In this document: piece after piece, positions 62,401 through 64,000 of the stretch | How the letters are laid out: the number at the start of each line of letters is the position of its first letter | How positions within the stretch are numbered: position 1 is the first letter of the stretch | NCBI GenBank assembly: GCA_023333565.1 | Contig: JAJKFH010003821.1 | Location: 248,001 to 312,000, forward strand | From: Puffinus mauretanicus | Lineage: Eukaryota > Chordata > Aves > Procellariiformes > Procellariidae | Length of the DNA: 64,000 bases | Direction: 5' to 3' | Program-made: the position numbers and the translations under genes | The notes under the pieces: model-generated | Seen by the model: only the letters and a program-made list of their open reading frames with translations | Database searches by the model: none | Told to the model about the DNA's origin: nothing

Positions 62401-64000
62401 CTACTCAGGGAATTCATATGTAATTGTGCAGTGAATGCAGCTATGAGGAGGTTTGCTGAGAGCAAGGTAAAGGACTTTGGGAAGTAAAGAAAGGTATGGA
62501 TGTTAGAGCAGGTGAGCCTGATATTAAAATGATCTGTATTTTCTCCATGTCTTTGCCATTTGCAGACTTTCTGAAATCATAAAACAAATCACACCAAAAT
62601 ATGAACAGCCAGAAAAAGCTCTGGGTTCCTCTATAGTTGGACTCAGCTCCGGATCACTGGGAGTGACTGGGAACAGAGCTGATCTTTTCCTATTGCAGCT
62701 CACATCTACGAAATGGCTGCTCAGGGCCTCTGACAGCAGGCCGGTGCAGACTAGATGCAGAAGCACAGAGATGTGAACTGAAAGGCTCTGCCATTATTCC
62801 ATAGGGGCAATGGCTATTCTGAGGGATGGGTACACTCTGTGGGGCACCTTACAACCTGGTTCTTTTACTGCACTTGTATACACTGAGAGGCTTTTGGAGA
62901 ACATCATGGTTCATTTCAAGCCTGCACAATTGTTTACACTGGGTACTGGGTGGTACTAAGTGGAAAAGATTGTATGCACCTGGACCTCATCCCACTGTGG
63001 AGCTCCACCTTGGCTAGGGCAGACACCAAAAGCCATGAGCTGGGAGCATTCCCAAGCCACAGGAGGTAGTCATCATCTGAGTGTGTGAAGATAAAAGCCT
63101 TTAATCTTTGTTTCCTCATTTATAAATGTGGATTTTTATTAGCACAAGTTATGGTCATGAAAGTAGGCCATCCATGAGTGGATTCTCAAAGGACATGTGG
63201 AACAGACAGGGCTTTGAAACAGGCAAGTCATCCCTGTGTGGGAGAAGTGCAGAGTACACCAGGACAATGAATTGTGGTTGCAGGTAGCACATCAGTCTGC
63301 ATTACCTTTCCACATTGGCCTTGAGGTTACATAGGAAGAGGGAACATAAGTGGAAAGCATTGGGAAACAAAAGGAAAACAGAGCAGGTGAAGGAAATGGA
63401 GCACAGATGAAGAGCGGAATAGGAAGAAGATGTAAAAGTGACAGAGAATACATCCTCTTTCCCCTCTCTTTCCCTTCCATTAACCAAAAAAAGTCCTGTG
63501 CCATTTTCATACATAGATGTCTGATTACCTTCCCATTCATAACATTGACTTTGTTCCTACTTTCCCCAACATGAAAAAGCAAAAGCCACAGCACTGCTGG
63601 AATACTATAGGGAAATTTCAAACTGGGGCCAAAGCAACATCAAAGACCCATTTAATGGATTCTTGTAGTATCAGAATAAAACCATACTCTTGCTGGTGAG
63701 TGCTTAGGCTGAGTGATCCCACTGGATTATCTGTGTAAATGAGTGTTTGTCATTGCCCTCAAAATTTCACAGCTCAGTCCATGTTCAGAACCCGTAAAAT
63801 GTACACAGTACCCTACAAATAGGAGAGCAGACAAACAAAAACCCAAACAAAACAAACCTATATATCTAGTGTAAATTTATGTAACTCCATACAGAGTACA
63901 TTTCTTAACTGTATTAATTTACACTAGTTGCAGATCAGCCCGAGATCTTTCTACCTGAAGCTTACAGATGAAAAACCTTATTCTGCATTTCTTGCATTCC
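62401..64000. other. Unique noncoding DNA to the window end
   Basis: No gene or repeat family is recognised. A purine-rich stretch at about 63349-63450 is followed by a pyrimidine-rich stretch at 63451-63478. Frames are 109 codons or fewer. Confidence 0.5.

Noticed and set aside
1..64000. CRISPR array, operon, phage or other prokaryotic system
   Set aside because: No regularly spaced repeats, no dense coding and no ribosome-binding sites. CR1 LINE ends show a vertebrate genome.
1..64000. Full-length endogenous retrovirus
   Set aside because: No paired long terminal repeats, primer-binding site or polypurine tract could be recognised, and no gag- or pol-like frame is present.

Overview
The window reads as noncoding DNA from a bird nuclear genome (another sauropsid is possible). 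The main evidence is interspersed repeats: several copies carry the 3' end of CR1 LINEs, the dominant avian retroelement. The clearest are at 9118-9323 and 20478-20573 (plus strand) and 20826-20965 (minus strand), with the TTCTGTGATTCTGTGA-type terminal octamers. I see no Alu, B1 or L1 sequence. Bacterial features (dense ORFs, operons, ribosome binding sites) are absent. The sequence is mostly AT-rich, with isolated short homopolymers and microsatellites.

I found no protein-coding gene I can defend. The longest open frames are about 130-149 codons. That is the length expected by chance in 64 kb read in six frames. None shows a recognisable domain, and none is joined to others by convincing splice sites. 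The window is best read as a gene-poor intergenic region or as intronic sequence of a large gene. The sequence alone cannot separate these.

Layout. 1-7 kb: unique AT-rich DNA, with a TA/CATA microsatellite, T- and A-runs and a 36-bp local repeat. 7.5-9.3 kb: an old CR1/L3-like tail, a compact palindrome-bearing segment and a good CR1 3' end. 12.8 kb: a possible small Tigger/pogo-like MITE. 15.6 kb: an enhancer-like AT-rich block. 16.9 kb: a GC-richer patch. 20.5-21.0 kb: two CR1 fragments in opposite orientation. 29.4-31.7 kb: the largest compositional anomaly, a 2.3-kb stretch that is pyrimidine-rich on the plus strand and purine-rich with several protein-like frames on the minus strand. It may be a decayed retrocopy. 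34.4 kb: an ancient sauropsid repeat. 35.8 kb: a tRNA-like SINE head. 41.5 kb: an old CR1-like fragment. 45.15 kb: a CpG-dense 86-bp patch ending in a splice-donor-like site. 46.35 kb: a palindrome bracketed by 9-bp direct repeats. 48-48.3 kb: hairpins and an octamer site. 50.3 and 51.1 kb: CR1-like and MIR-like relics. 55.1 and 56.8 kb: long A and T runs. 59.7-60.2 kb: a GC-rich, GGTC-reiterated region. 62.0-62.4 kb: a CpG-enriched segment.

I found no convincing new biological system. The items most worth checking are the 29.4-31.7 kb strand-asymmetric block, the 46.35-46.40 kb palindrome with direct repeats, the GGTC-rich region at 59.7-60.2 kb and the CpG patches at 45.15 and 62.0 kb. Repeat-family assignments come from remembered consensus sequences, not from a search.
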